A stretch of 64,000 nucleotides of DNA, taken from Eudorina sp. 2006-703-Eu-15 (Eukaryota > Chlorophyta > Chlorophyceae > Chlamydomonadales > Volvocaceae). Of the stretch, positions 53,901 to 63,508 are shown in pieces; positions within the stretch are counted from its first letter, which is position 1, and each line of letters starts with the position of its first letter. Both the position numbers and the translations under genes were made by a program. The notes beneath the pieces are model-generated. The model ran no database searches. It was not told the DNA's origin and worked only from the letters and a program-made list of their open reading frames with translations. Where the stretch lies: contig BDSI01000109.1 in assembly GCA_003117195.1 (NCBI GenBank), positions 80,320 through 144,319 of the forward strand, read 5' to 3'.

Positions 53901-54978
53901 GTCCGGTCGGAGATGGGGTGCTGCCGCTGGTCCCCCGGCTGGGTAGTACCCGAGGTGCGGGGAACATGCGCCAGCCGTTGTTGTCAAGGCGTTCACGGAC
54001 CCGAGGTTATCCGCCTGGGAGGGACCCGACGCCGAGGCCCAGGCTGACACCCTGACACTGTCAGCATCGTGAGGTGCGGTGCCGCTGCCCATCTGGGTCG
54101 CAGCAATAGGGACGTCGCCCCACGTCAACTCCGCTGCACCGGCGTGCGTTGCTGCTAGAGCCGGGGCGTCGCTGCGCTGTTGACCGGCCTCGGCGGCCGC
54201 GTTGACCAAGGACAGCACGCCCACCGCCGAACCCGGGACGGCGGCACTCGCCGCTGTGACTCCCGCCTCTGCAACGCCTGCCGCTGCAATTCCCGCCACT
54301 GCAATGCCCGCCGCTGCGACACCCGGGACGGTACGGTCGCTGGAGACCGCCATGAAGCTGTCCAGCAGGTTGGCGGTGGTGCTGGTGCGTGGCGGCAGGA
54401 TGTGCTGCAGGGACTGCAGGCTGGAGCGCAGTTGCGACATCTTGAGCTCGAAGGACTGCGAGGTGGCCGCCAGGAAGGGCGGCGCGCTGTCTGCTGCTGC
54501 TGCAGCAGCAGCGGTTGTGGTGGCGCTGAAAGGATCGCTGGCCGATCTGGCGTCTGGCGCGCCGGCGGCTGGTGCGGGGCCTGAACGGTGCCGCGCCGTA
54601 AGGGTCCGGGGGCCGAGGTGAGGACAACGCCGGGGGACACGAAGGACTTGCGTCGCAAGGGTGAATCGCGGCCTAAGGACAGGATTGCGCAGCGCAGGGG
54701 GCTTGCGCTATGGTGTCTTACCATGGGCATCTTGGGAGATGTCGGTGTCAGGAACCTTTGGGTATAAGCTGGCGTACTTGGCGCGCAGCCCTGTAGGAAC
54801 AGGAAATGCGTGGGGTCCCTGGGTCTGGCAAAAAACATCCTCACGGCCGTGATGGCCGATTTGTTTTTGTATAAATGTTGCGTGTGCATTTACCTGCAAG
54901 GAAGTTGGTCAGGTCATCGTCTGAGTTGAAGACGCTGACGACCCGCTGCTCGACGACCGCGGCCGAGGCGTCCGTCAT
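31804..54978 (-). CDS. CEP70: Giant CEP70-like centrosomal/basal-body coiled-coil protein
   Basis: About 31 exons over 23 kb; joined exons give an uninterrupted frame of ~3,315 codons. The first exons are 54894-54978 (MTDASAAVVEQRVVSVFNSD), 54722-54790 (LRAKYASLYPKVPDTDISQD) and a giant exon ending at 49771. At its C-terminal end this carries WERLNRQLREAGF and FRCLSSVLEQYVRRNRL, matching the conserved CEP70 N-terminal region. Coiled-coil exons follow. The last exons match the CEP70 C-terminus in order: ELDSRPTLQENRSLKREVEI, LEVLEVWLGLLQ, RLVSHFMRLFDCPSLDGVVP, and LFEALRVTSLEEIMPALRAA. CEP70 in animals is a ~600-residue centrosome protein that binds gamma-tubulin and supports ciliogenesis; a basal-body role is inferred here. 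The identity rests on these ordered matches recalled from the family. Confidence 0.85.
32796..32850. repeat. CCACA-type microsatellite
   Basis: Repeats of ACACC in a CEP70 intron next to the donor of exon 32858-33108. A similar tract lies at 36317-36380. Confidence 0.85.
34259..34300. repeat. Dispersed repeat (GGCAGGCAGAACAGG family), inverted copy
   Basis: On the minus strand it reads GGCAGGCAGAACAGGAGTGC followed by GTGACATGCG, as in 47601-47667. It lies in a CEP70 intron. Confidence 0.7.
36317..36380. repeat. CCACA-type microsatellite
   Basis: About twelve ACACC units in a CEP70 intron, just past the donor of exon 36419-36477. Confidence 0.85.
36736..36800. repeat. Dispersed repeat, copy 2 (TGTCACCGATGACCC family)
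   Basis: TATGGTGAGGAAGTTTTGG...GTTGTCACCGACGACCC...CGCTGTAACATCCTTAAT closely matches 8457-8530 in a FAB2 intron. Part of it matches 20791-20845 in reverse orientation. It lies in a CEP70 intron. Confidence 0.7.
41515..41650. repeat. TCAGGTGGGG-type imperfect tandem repeat
   Basis: Imperfect copies of TCAGGTCAGGTGGGG and GTGCGGTAAGGG in a CEP70 intron. No coding role. Confidence 0.8.
41729..41892. repeat. CCACCA/CCGCCA trinucleotide tract
   Basis: About 160 bp of CAC/CGC triplets within the intron between CEP70 exons 41933-42115 and 41114-41290. It creates long poly-His, poly-Thr, poly-Gly and poly-Val ORFs that are artefacts. Confidence 0.9.
45728..45905. repeat. G-rich minisatellite (AGGGAGGGGGC units)
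   Basis: Roughly 17-bp units of GGGAGGGAGGGGGCA and GGGAGGGAGGGGCCA, repeated about ten times in a CEP70 intron. The plus strand is G-rich with many G-runs. Confidence 0.9.
46735..46836. repeat. CCCT tetranucleotide tract
   Basis: About 100 bp of CCCT repeats on the plus strand (AGGG on the transcribed minus strand) in a CEP70 intron. Confidence 0.9.
47268..47332. repeat. TG dinucleotide repeat
   Basis: More than 30 TG units directly abut the acceptor of CEP70 exon 47036-47266, so on the coding strand the acceptor is preceded by (AC)n. A second TG run lies at 47893-47932. Confidence 0.95.
47601..47667. repeat. Dispersed ~65-bp repeat (GGCAGGCAGAACAGG family), CEP70 intron
   Basis: It contains GGCAGGCAGAACAGGAGTGC and GTGACATGCGAGGGGCCGA. 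Related copies occur at 63857-63924, 34259-34300 (inverted) and, more diverged, 62424-62470. Confidence 0.75.
49771..54580 (-). other. Giant CEP70 exon coding a disordered segment
   Basis: A single exon of about 4.8 kb codes ~1,600 residues, mostly Ala/Gly/Pro/Ser/Gln low-complexity sequence with acidic stretches and a Gln/His-rich region (around 52000-52200). A folded-looking helix sits near its start (MSQLRSSLQSLQHILPP). The CEP70 N-terminal homology is at its 3' end (49771-50040). Its 3' boundary uses a GC donor (AAG/GCGAGC), because the frame meets a stop at 49743-49745 with no suitable GT donor before it. Its 5' boundary is either 54580 (in frame) or part of a longer exon from 54672 that would not stay in frame. 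Confidence 0.7.
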
Positions 54979-56885
54979 GGGTCAAGTAAGAGAGCTGGAA
55001 GCCTGTCTGTGGGGCATCAACATAAGCTCAACTGGCTTAACAGCATGCTGGTTTCTTCGTTTTGTTTCAGCATAGCCATGGCCGAGACCAGGGTTGAGTG
55101 GCTGTCACAGGCATGCCTTATACATGTGAGCCCAAGCTGTGCAGATTAACCAAGGTAAACAGCCCCATTCTCCAGTCATGTCGTCAGGCGAACTCCATGC
55201 TCGGCCTTTCAAATAGTCGTAATGAAATCCAGTTATGCATGCGATGGTAACCTAACTTGTTTGCCGCTGGTAATTCCATTGTGGCATTGATGTCTTGGTG
55301 TATGTTTATAAGGTACGCTGATTTTTCCAGACTCAACCCGGACTTCAGGGCCAGACATCTCGACACAAAGCGCGAGAGCAGCATACCACAAGAGCTCGTA
55401 CAAACTGTAATTGAAATTATAAATTTCATACATATGCAAATGGCACTCAGGGCGAGTTTTCGGTGTACCCTTACTCAAGGTCGGTGCTTGCGGTCCGGGA
55501 GCGCAGGGGCTCTGTGCGATGTGCCATGTATCAGATGTATTGGGCCCGTTCCATGAAATGACAGCGACCTCCGCCACCTCCCGTACTGCCTTGTCCTTGC
55601 TGCGTCGCAGCGCGCTGCCTCGCGGCGACGGCGGCGACTTTGCCTGGCTTCACCCGGGCACATCTGTCAGCGGATGCAGCTGAAGCGGCCACATCATCAT
55701 CATCCGGGGATCCGCCGTCGAAGGCAGGTAAACCTGCCGAACCCCCCGCCGCGTCCGTGATCGACGAAGCAGTCCGCAAGATCACGCTGAATCTGGGTCT
55801 GAAGACGGAGGCTCTTGCAGCACACGGCGTGGGCGTGTCGGTGGCCTTGGAGCGCCAGCAGCAGCTGCATCTCAAGATGCTGTTGGCCGCCCGACGGAAA
55901 GGCCTCCGGGAGCGACACGAGGGCGGCGGACATGAGGGCCTTATGATCTCCGAGGCGCTCCGGAGATCGGTGGAGGCGAGCGCATAGGAGCATGATGCCT
56001 AGGAGGGGGCGACTGGCGTGTGTTTGCGGTTCCTAAGCGAATGGAGACACTGAGAGGTGCCGCGGGGACTGGGGTAATGGAAGGACGACGGCATCGTACC
56101 TTGCCTTCCAAGCTCAAGCGGTTGCAGGCTTAGCATCAGAATGGGATGAGGACTCCGTTGACGTGTCATGTAGAGTGCCGTGGGCTGGGTGGGGATGGTA
56201 GGACGGTACTTGCGCAGAGATGTGCGACGCACTGCTCTCTTCTACCTTGCCAGGAGGACTGAGTCGTGATACCGTGTTTGGCTTTCAAAGCAGGAAGCAG
56301 GGAATGACGATGCGGAAGGGGGGCCTTGGAAACCACAGCCTCGATGTGGGTGGTGTTCCTGTTGGAGGACTGGGTAATCGGTAGCCGTCTGAAATGTGGT
56401 CCGCGCGCGCTGGGATTGCTGACGGCTATGGCTTCTCCAATTCACTATGAACGTGGGTAATCAGGAGTTTCGACAGCTAACGAATAGAAGGCCACGCAGG
56501 TATTGACGGAGGAACATGGCCGCAGGGGGAGACGTGATGGTACTTGAGGACGCAGGAGGCACCCTTTGGGTGACGCGGGCAGGGCTCCAGTGCGCAAAAG
56601 CTGCCGAAACCCGCTTTTATGTTGTCAATTATCATTTCTACCTGCTGTGGTATGGTGTTAGTTTCGAGGTTGGAGTGGAGGAGTGCAGCTCGCTCGTGGC
56701 CGACTGGTTCCAGGGGATTGTACGACAGCTACGTCGACGTTTTGATTGCCCCATAGCTACATGTATGATATTTGTTTTGAAGAAATTATTCCGGTCCCTT
56801 CTAGGTAACAGCGTCGCTTGACTGATGTTGTTGCGACTTTAGGAAGTGTCCGAACATACGAAGGACTTTAAACCATTGTGATATA
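54979..56885. other. Region between CEP70 and EFCAB10
   Basis: It contains the CEP70 upstream region, an unresolved plus-strand ORF (55558-55987, listed separately) and about 900 bp before EFCAB10 with no supported exon. The plus-strand ATG-led stretch at 56516-56821 has no recognisable protein features and is taken as non-coding. Confidence 0.4.
55558..55987 (+). CDS. Hypothetical small protein, model unresolved
   Basis: An open frame ending at 55985-55987 (TAG) codes AASVIDEAVRKITLNLGL followed by a helical, Arg/Leu-rich tail (SVALERQQQLHLKMLLAARR). It has no ATG at its 5' end. In the next frame, an ATG at 55558 gives a mitochondrial-presequence-like start (MTATSATSRTALSLLRRSAL) that soon stops. 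Either a splice I cannot place or a one-base indel in the GGC-rich stretch around 55622-55636 would join them. I do not recognise the product. Confidence 0.3.
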
Positions 56886-57363
56886 ATGGAGGACCCAAGG
56901 GCGAAAGTGGAGGCGTATTTAGAAACAAATAAGATACCTCAACTATTCGAGGCAAGTAGTACGCGATGGCGTTTGGAACGCGCCTGCCTGGCGTGCTGTT
57001 TCCTTTAGCAATCACTTACAGCATTCCTGTCTTTATATTCAGGCTATTACAGCGGAGCTGCTCTTCTACAAACCGGAGAACCCGCGCGAGTACATTGTCA
57101 AATACCTGGAGAATGCTAAAGTGACAGGGACGTCTTCTCTCATCACGGACCAGGACCTCGAAACGATGTTCGGCATGTTCGATATTACAAAGCGAGGAGT
57201 GGTCACGGCAGAGCAGGCCAATCGGGCGCTGCAGGTCATCCTCGGACCGTCCGCTGACCTCTCGGAGGTGGGCATCGCAAGCGCAGCCCAGCTCTCGAAG
57301 GCGGACTTTGTGGAGGCCATGTCGAACGCGTTGAAGCGCGCGAGTCCGTACAAACTTCAATAA
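56886..57363 (+). CDS. EFCAB10: EF-hand domain-containing protein 10 (RIIa + EF-hand)
   Basis: Two exons, 56886-56951 and 57043-57363 (TAA at 57361), total 387 nt, 128 residues. The N-terminus (KVEAYLETNKIPQLFEAI, then ELLFYKPENPREYIVKYLE) is the RIIa/DPY30-like dimerisation-docking fold of EFCAB10, a cilium-associated protein of animals and algae. A single EF-hand-like segment follows (MFDITKRGVVTAEQANRAL). Its loop DITKRGVVTAEQ lacks acidic ligands at positions 3, 5 and 12, so Ca2+ binding is doubtful. The intron begins with GCAAGT (GAG/GCAAGT), the consensus GC-AG donor; no GT alternative keeps the frame. The start ATG is the first in the exon, and the protein has the expected length. Confidence 0.87.
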
Positions 57364-57656
57364 CTGCCAACCGTCCGGCTGCAGCCAGCGCAGCTCCCGG
57401 GCATTATACCTACGCATCATCCTCCCTGCAACCCATACGCCAATGAATCACCGTGGCTCACTACAGCCGCGCAAGAATAGTCGCATTGCGACAAAATTTC
57501 CCACACTGCCACGCAGTCCCAATCCGGGTTCACGTCCGCTTCCTGGGGCATGGCAGTGGCCGTTGACCGGTAGCCATCAACGGCCCTATTGGCCAGCTGA
57601 TGGGCCGGCGGTTGGGCCGTCTAGGATGATGGACGCCAGTTCTCATGGGGGGCTCA

Positions 57657-59958
57657 TCACAGCCCTTCCTTCTCGACGAGGACGAACAGCGGCGTGTCGG
57701 GGATCTTCTCGCGGCCCTTGAGGAACGGCAGCTCGATGACGCACGCCGCCTCCACCACTTCCCCGCCGGCTTTCTCTTCGAGGGGGTTCCACGAGCAGCG
57801 GGTATTGCACGGGCGGGGTGGTGTCAGCGATGTCATTCCACGGGCGGGGTGTCAGCGATGTCATTCCACGGGCAGGGTGTCAACGCACGGGCAGGCATGA
57901 CCCGGCAGCTGTCGAGCGGCCGCACGGCGATGTAAGCGGAGACCCCAAAGGGCCGAGACTCTAAAGGGCGGAGACCCCAAAGGGCCTCGCGATGCCATCC
58001 CCGCGACCTCGCATGCGGCGCTCCGAACTGCCGCCCTGTGGTCGGCTGAACGAATTGAGTGAAGTGCGGGGTCGAGACGCAGTGGGGCTGTGCTGTGGCC
58101 GTCGCGACGGGCTCGTCGCTGTTGGACTCTCACCCTCGCGGTTGGGGCAACGGCGCGTGGCGCGAAGGGCCCTTTCCGCTGAGTGGATCGCTGGCCGTTT
58201 GCAAATGTTTGCGACATGTCAATGTCCGTTGTGTGCATGAGCGAAGTGAGCTGTCTGCCTTGTGTATGGCGGGCGGGGGTGAGAACATCCGCAGTGTCTT
58301 ATGGCGTGTCTCCAACGCTATTGACGTGATGTGCATCGGTGCGGATGACGACGGATGCCACCTGGTGACGGTCGGAGAAGCAGCATCCATGCCGCTATCC
58401 ACGTCCCTGTCCGTGCTTTGTGCCGCCGCGGCTAAGACATCTTGGGAGACTGGTGCGCAGCGAACTGACATGAGCGCATAAAGCGGCAGCTTGGGGTGTG
58501 CGTGTGTGTTTCGTAGGCGGGGCAGAACAGGGGGGTGTTTAATGAGAAGCCCACCCATAACCGCCACCCATAACAGGGGGGTGTGTGCCGTTTGCTCTGC
58601 CGCACCGTGGGTCCCATGCGTGCTCAGTCACCGGACTGATCGACCGGCATGCCGGCATACGCATCCATCGTTTGGCGGGGACGGTGGAGGACAGGACGTG
58701 ATTGGGCGCCCCTCACGCCCCCTGTCGCCGCGGTAACCCCCGCACACGACGACTCCCCCCGTACTGTCGGCCCACTTACTGACGAGCTTGATGCCCGCCG
58801 CCAGCGTGCCGCCCGTGGCGATGAGGTCGTCGACCTGTCGTACAAGCAGGGGGGACGAGACGTGGGTTGACGCGTAAACTGCAGCCGGGTTGAAGTGCCC
58901 CCGTATGCGTGCTCTGTGACAGTGTCGCAGCTGGCATGGCGAGGCACTAAGCAGTGTTGCAGCGCTTGGCCAGGAGGTAAGGTTAGAAGGTACGGTCACG
59001 ACTCAGGAGGAGTAGTGGAGCGGTGGCACTGAGCATACGGGCGGGCGGTGCGCCCGTGCCTTCATGTATGTATCGTTATTGCGTTATTACTACTGAAATT
59101 GCGTGTGGGCTGTGCTTGGAACTTCTCGGAAGCCCCCTTGGCGAGTTTAGCGTATGACGGACATGTGTAGAGCGGTCAGTGCTCCAGTGTGGGATGTGGG
59201 TCGGTCGATAAACGGTTGTCCCCATAACTCGATAAATGGTTGGAGCATGACCCGGGCCAGCTCGCCATCCCGTTGTCAGCTGGGCGTTGAGGCGCTTGGT
59301 GGCGCCTGCTGTGTGTGGAATCCGTTACCTATACCACTGTGGCCTCGTTTGTTTTCCTAGTTGCTCACCAGGACCACCCGCTGCCCGGGCTTGATGGAAC
59401 CCGTGTGCATCTCAATCTTGTCCGTGCTGTACTCCGTCTTGTATTCCTCCGAAATCTTTTCACCTGAGGGGAGGTCAAGCGATTTGAAGGGGGCTCAACA
59501 TCATACGGGACGTCGACAGCAGCGCGCGCACCGCCAACCCCATTCCTCACGGCCTCTTCGCAACCGGCAACACAGCCAAAGAAACTCGCTGGCACGCCCA
59601 CCTGGTAGCTTGCCCGGCTTCCGAAGGGGTACGAAGGCTGCGCCCAACTCAAGCGCCAGGGGCGCGCCAAAAATTAACCCGCGTGCCTCGAACCCTGCGC
59701 CAGGGGCACCATCGTGCACGGCAAAGTCAGTCGCTTGCGGCCGAACGCAAATGCCGCGAGTAAATAGTGCATACCTGCCACAACATCAATCTTCTTGTCC
59801 TTGTAATGCTCAACGAAAAGATCGATTGTGTACTTGAATGCCTGGGGATTGAGCATGATGGTGGTGACATCCCAGAAGAGAATACCCGGCTTCGGAAAGT
59901 CTGGAACGCCACGAATTGACTCCTTGATGATTTCCTTTTTCGCCTCAGCGTCGGCCAT
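57657..59958 (-). CDS. APT1: Adenine phosphoribosyltransferase
   Basis: Five exons: 59775-59958, 59602-59694, 59369-59463, 58780-58834 and 57657-57775 (TGA). They total 546 nt, 181 residues, in phase. APRT converts adenine and PRPP to AMP in purine salvage. Visible signatures: [50 protein letters not shown], and the PRPP-binding loop [14 protein letters not shown], which is split by the third intron. The C-terminus reads [20 protein letters not shown]. The start [10 protein letters not shown] fits the cytosolic family length; the same frame stays open for some 45 codons upstream but I see no ATG there. Intron 4 holds short direct repeats near 57820-57890. Confidence 0.96.
57931..57935 (+). 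terminator. TGTAA signal possibly ending EFCAB10
   Basis: First plus-strand TGTAA after the EFCAB10 stop, 568 nt downstream. It lies opposite APRT intron 4, so the two transcripts would overlap tail to tail. Confidence 0.35.
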
Positions 59959-61531
59959 TTTTAATTTCTTGGCGGCTGCAGTGGGCTGGCGGCGCGGACT
60001 GGCAAAACCAACGAAGGAAAGCGGACTCCTGCAGTTCCAAAACTGGCAGACGGGATCCTGAGTACATCTGCGCGGTGTCCTGCAAAAACCTACCTGCTCG
60101 TCCAACCGTCATTGTCACGTGTAACCGCAACTGTGTCCGTTACAATCGGTTGGCTCGCTGCGGATGGCGGGACTCTGGAATGTGCCCCGTAGTTGCACCG
60201 TGGTTGTGCCGCGCAACTTCCGTCATAGAGCCAATGCTTACAGCTCGGAGACAACCATCTCTCGTGCCCACATCATCTTCTGCGTCACGCAACGGTCACG
60301 CAGCCAAGTCTCCACCTCCACATTCGGCACTAGCTGCCCTAGGTGATGCCCTGCCTGCCCGAATCACGTATGTACGTCAACAGGGCCTGGGGTACCTATT
60401 GCTAGAGCTACGGAGTCCGGGAAACACCTGAACCTGTTCCTGCTCCCGTTCTCTTTATCAAAACCTAACCTACGGGAACAACACGGACCGGCAACCGCAG
60501 TAGCAGTCATCGTGTCGTGACTGGCGGCGCGGGACCAGATGACGCCTGCACCAGCACATCTCCGCTCCTCCTGCGCATCTTCCCTCCCGCGCATCTTCCC
60601 TCCCGTTCCCTTTTCGCCACCCGTGAGCCACCTCCGGCCATTGTGCTCCCTCCCAGTGGTTCCGCTGCCCGCTCCCCTCTATGAGCCCTCCGCCCACACA
60701 CCAAGATCCACATCTCAACATCGCTGGGTCTGACGCGGCCCGAAACGCGGGGGATGGGCGTCGTGAACCCAAATCGACACTTCCCTTCCGCGCGCTCTCG
60801 CTCTCACTCCCTTCCTCCCTCCATGTGGCCCGGTTCACAAGCAAGCAGGCAAGCGAGCAAGCGGGCCGATACGGCGACGCCGTCCGCCTTACAGCTTACA
60901 CCCCCAGCCCCAGCCCCAGCCCCAACCCCAGCCCCACGCGCTGACGAGACAATGCCAACTGTGCAACTCCCCCAGTCCTGCTCCGTCTGTTACGAGCTTC
61001 CGGGAGGATGTATGCTTACAACATACGCTGCCGCCTACCCCTGCCACGTCCCGCCGAGATGCCCGGGACCTCCCGTCAAACCCTCTCCGCGCTGCCATCC
61101 CCGATTGGCACAGACAGTTGATGTACCGCATCGCGGTCGTACAGGGGCATGATACCGAGGTTCGTGTCAGGATCGTACGGCCGGTACCTCCCCGCCCCTC
61201 ACCCCCTCCCCGCTCCCGCTCCCCCCAACGCTCTTAAGATCAAAACTGTGCCACCAGGCACCAACCCGCTGGCGGGGAGAGGGCGAGGAGGGAGAGCTGT
61301 GGTGAAATTCGGGTGACGCAATCGGTGATTTCTCGCGGTTTCGCTGCCTTTATTGACGAAGGGAGAGCTTCCCTCACACGCCTTTATCATAGGGCCGGGA
61401 GGGGCCGGCGTTGTGTGTCCGAATCTGGCGACACCACAAGTGGGGGGGTGGGAGGTGTGGAGGGTCACCGCCGCGCACCTAACGCCACCCTATAAGCTGA
61501 GCGGACGGGCGGGCTGCCCCTCCCGCCCCCT
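59959..61531. other. APRT upstream region and XPD 3' UTR
   Basis: No supported exon. The left half holds the APRT 5' UTR and promoter. The right half is the probable XPD 3' UTR, ending near two minus-strand TGTAA motifs at 60889-60893 and 60896-60900. A CCCCAG microsatellite lies at 60902-60938. Confidence 0.45.
60889..60900 (-). terminator. Paired TGTAA signals, XPD
   Basis: Two overlapping-range TGTAA motifs (forward TTACA at 60889 and 60896), about 630 nt past the XPD stop. Confidence 0.45.
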
Positions 61532-63508
61532 TCACGCCACTACGGCACCCGCCCCCTCCAGCCCGCCCGCGGCCTCCAGCGCCGCCAGCGCCGCTTCGCT
61601 CAGCAGGCTCTTGCCCACCGCCCCTCGGTCGTACGGCTGCGCCATGGTGCGCAGGAACTCGCGGGCCACGTGCACCTGCGGCCGCCACCCAGTGATGCCG
61701 TGCCGTACATGGTGTCGTATATGATGGTGTCGTACACCGAGTCGATCGGGGATGCGATTGGGTAGGACGGACACATCGGGTCGTGTGTGGAGAGAGGGAG
61801 TGAGGGATGAGGGGGTACAGGAAATTGGTAAACGTTCCTCAAACTGCGCTGCTGCCAAAGGGATGGGGGGGGGGTCCGGGGTGTGTGGAAGAGCGAAGCG
61901 GGGGGGGGCCCGCCTCGAGTGAACGGAGGTTGAAAGGACACCTCCAAAAGTCGGTTTCGCTAACATCTTAACCTGACAGATATATCGGGCGCGCTCGAAA
62001 CAATTCAAACCATCCCATTGAGCAGCACCCCCGTCTGAATGTACGGTAACATCGATGTACGGTAACATGCGCCCTCCGCCAAGCAAACTCCGGGAGGACA
62101 TCGGACCCGCAGGGTGGAGCCGGAAAGAGTAAGAAAGGGGTGACGGTAGCCGTACGCAGTGCCGTACTATGTCGTACAACCGCGCGGAATGCGCTGCCGT
62201 ACCATCATATCTGTGGACAGGTTCATGTGCGCCTCCTTGAGGTGGCGGGTGATCCACTGAGGCAGCTTGTCGCGCTTGTCGTGGCGCTGGTAGCGCTTGT
62301 CCGCGAAGATCATCATGCCTGCACGTTACGCGAGTGGGTGTAGGAACCGGAAAAAGAACCAGAAAAAGAATCGAAAAAAGAACCGAAAGAAGAACCGGAC
62401 CAACAGAGCCCAGGTACTGAGTCTGTGTTTGCGTGTTCGTAGGCAGAGCAGAGCAGGAGTGCGTGGCACGGAAGGAGCACGGCTAAGCCCGGAGAATGCC
62501 CGCATGCAATCACACGACTGCCCCTCTGCCCCAGCAGCCCATAACGCAGTTCGCGAGGTACACGGTAAGAGGCTGCGGCCGACTGACCCCGACAAACCCC
62601 CCGCCCCAGTCACGCCCCCCTCCTGGAGCCCCACCGTAGTCCGCCTTGCTCCGGATGACGCGCCCCACGCACTGCGCCGCCTGCCGTACGGCATCGAAGG
62701 CCAGGTAGTCCGCCTCCTTGATCTGGAACGTCTCCCGCAGGTACTCGAGGCGGGCGCGCAGGATGCGCGAGAGCGTGTATTGGTACGGCACCCCGAACAT
62801 GACCACGGCGCGGCCGTAGTGGCGGTCGAAGTCGATGCCCTCCGCCACCTGACCGCGGGCGCGGAGGGGAAGAGGTCGGGCAGGAGTGGGTGGTGGGGTT
62901 GGAGTTGTGTGGGGTTGGGGTTGGGGGGTTGGGGTTGGGGGTGGGGGTGGCGGGAGTGGGTTGAGGTTGGGGTTGGGGTTGGCGGGGTTGGGGCTGGGGG
63001 TTGCGGGGCTGGGGAAGTTGGGAGGCAACGACGAATTGCGATGCCCGGTCAGAGCAAAGGCCGGAACGGGCTTGGGAAGGGGTGACGCACCGCACCGCTG
63101 CAAGGGCCGACCTCCGACCTCCGACGGCCGGGCAGCGCGGGCAGCAGCCCCCCACGCCATGCACCGAATACTCGCACGCGCAAAACGCCCTCCCCCCCCT
63201 CTCCCGCCCCCCTTCCTTCCCCTCATGGCCAATCGGAAGGCCTGGACAGCGAAACAACGCGCCCCTCCCCTCCGATCAACGCCCACCTCTCCAGTCACTC
63301 CCCCAGCCTAGCCTACCCACCACCAACCCCGCCACCACCACCCCAACCCCATCCGCGCCGGCCCCCAGCCCACCCTCCCCATCTCCCCATCTGCCCGTCC
63401 CCCCCCCGCCGCTCGCCTTGCCCCTCGCCACGGACAGGAACACCGCCCCCGGCCGCTGTCACACGCCCGCCGGAAGTTGTCCAGGGCCAGCGTGGTTTCC
63501 ACCACATC
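61532..63508 (-). CDS. ERCC2: TFIIH helicase XPD/ERCC2 (Rad3), C-terminal part
   Basis: Four exons: 63417-63508, 62635-62848, 62203-62318 and 61532-61675 (TGA). XPD is the 5'-3' DNA helicase of TFIIH, used in nucleotide excision repair. Visible parts: [38 protein letters not shown], the helicase motif VI region [37 protein letters not shown], and the C-terminal [15 protein letters not shown]. The upstream exons (Walker A, FeS and Arch domains) lie right of the window. Exon 63417-63508 lacks one base after CDSGRG: the expected family reading [10 protein letters not shown] appears only in the next frame. Its donor is GC (AAG/GCGAGC). The phase of all other joints fits. Confidence 0.93.
62424..62470. 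repeat. Dispersed repeat (GGCAGGCAGAACAGG family), diverged copy
   Basis: CGTAGGCAGAGCAGAGCAGG and AGTGCGTGGCAC resemble the other copies with about four substitutions. It lies in an XPD intron. Confidence 0.55.

Noticed and set aside
56516..56821. Plus-strand ATG-led ORF before EFCAB10
   Set aside because: No family resemblance, no splice context, ordinary composition. More likely upstream or untranslated sequence.
58059..58481. Plus-strand ORF opposite APRT
   Set aside because: It lies within an APRT intron on the other strand, has no recognisable domain, and the frame is open by composition only.
60754..61152. Plus-strand Pro/Ala ORF
   Set aside because: It overlaps the CCCCAG microsatellite and the probable XPD 3' UTR on the opposite strand, with no supporting features.
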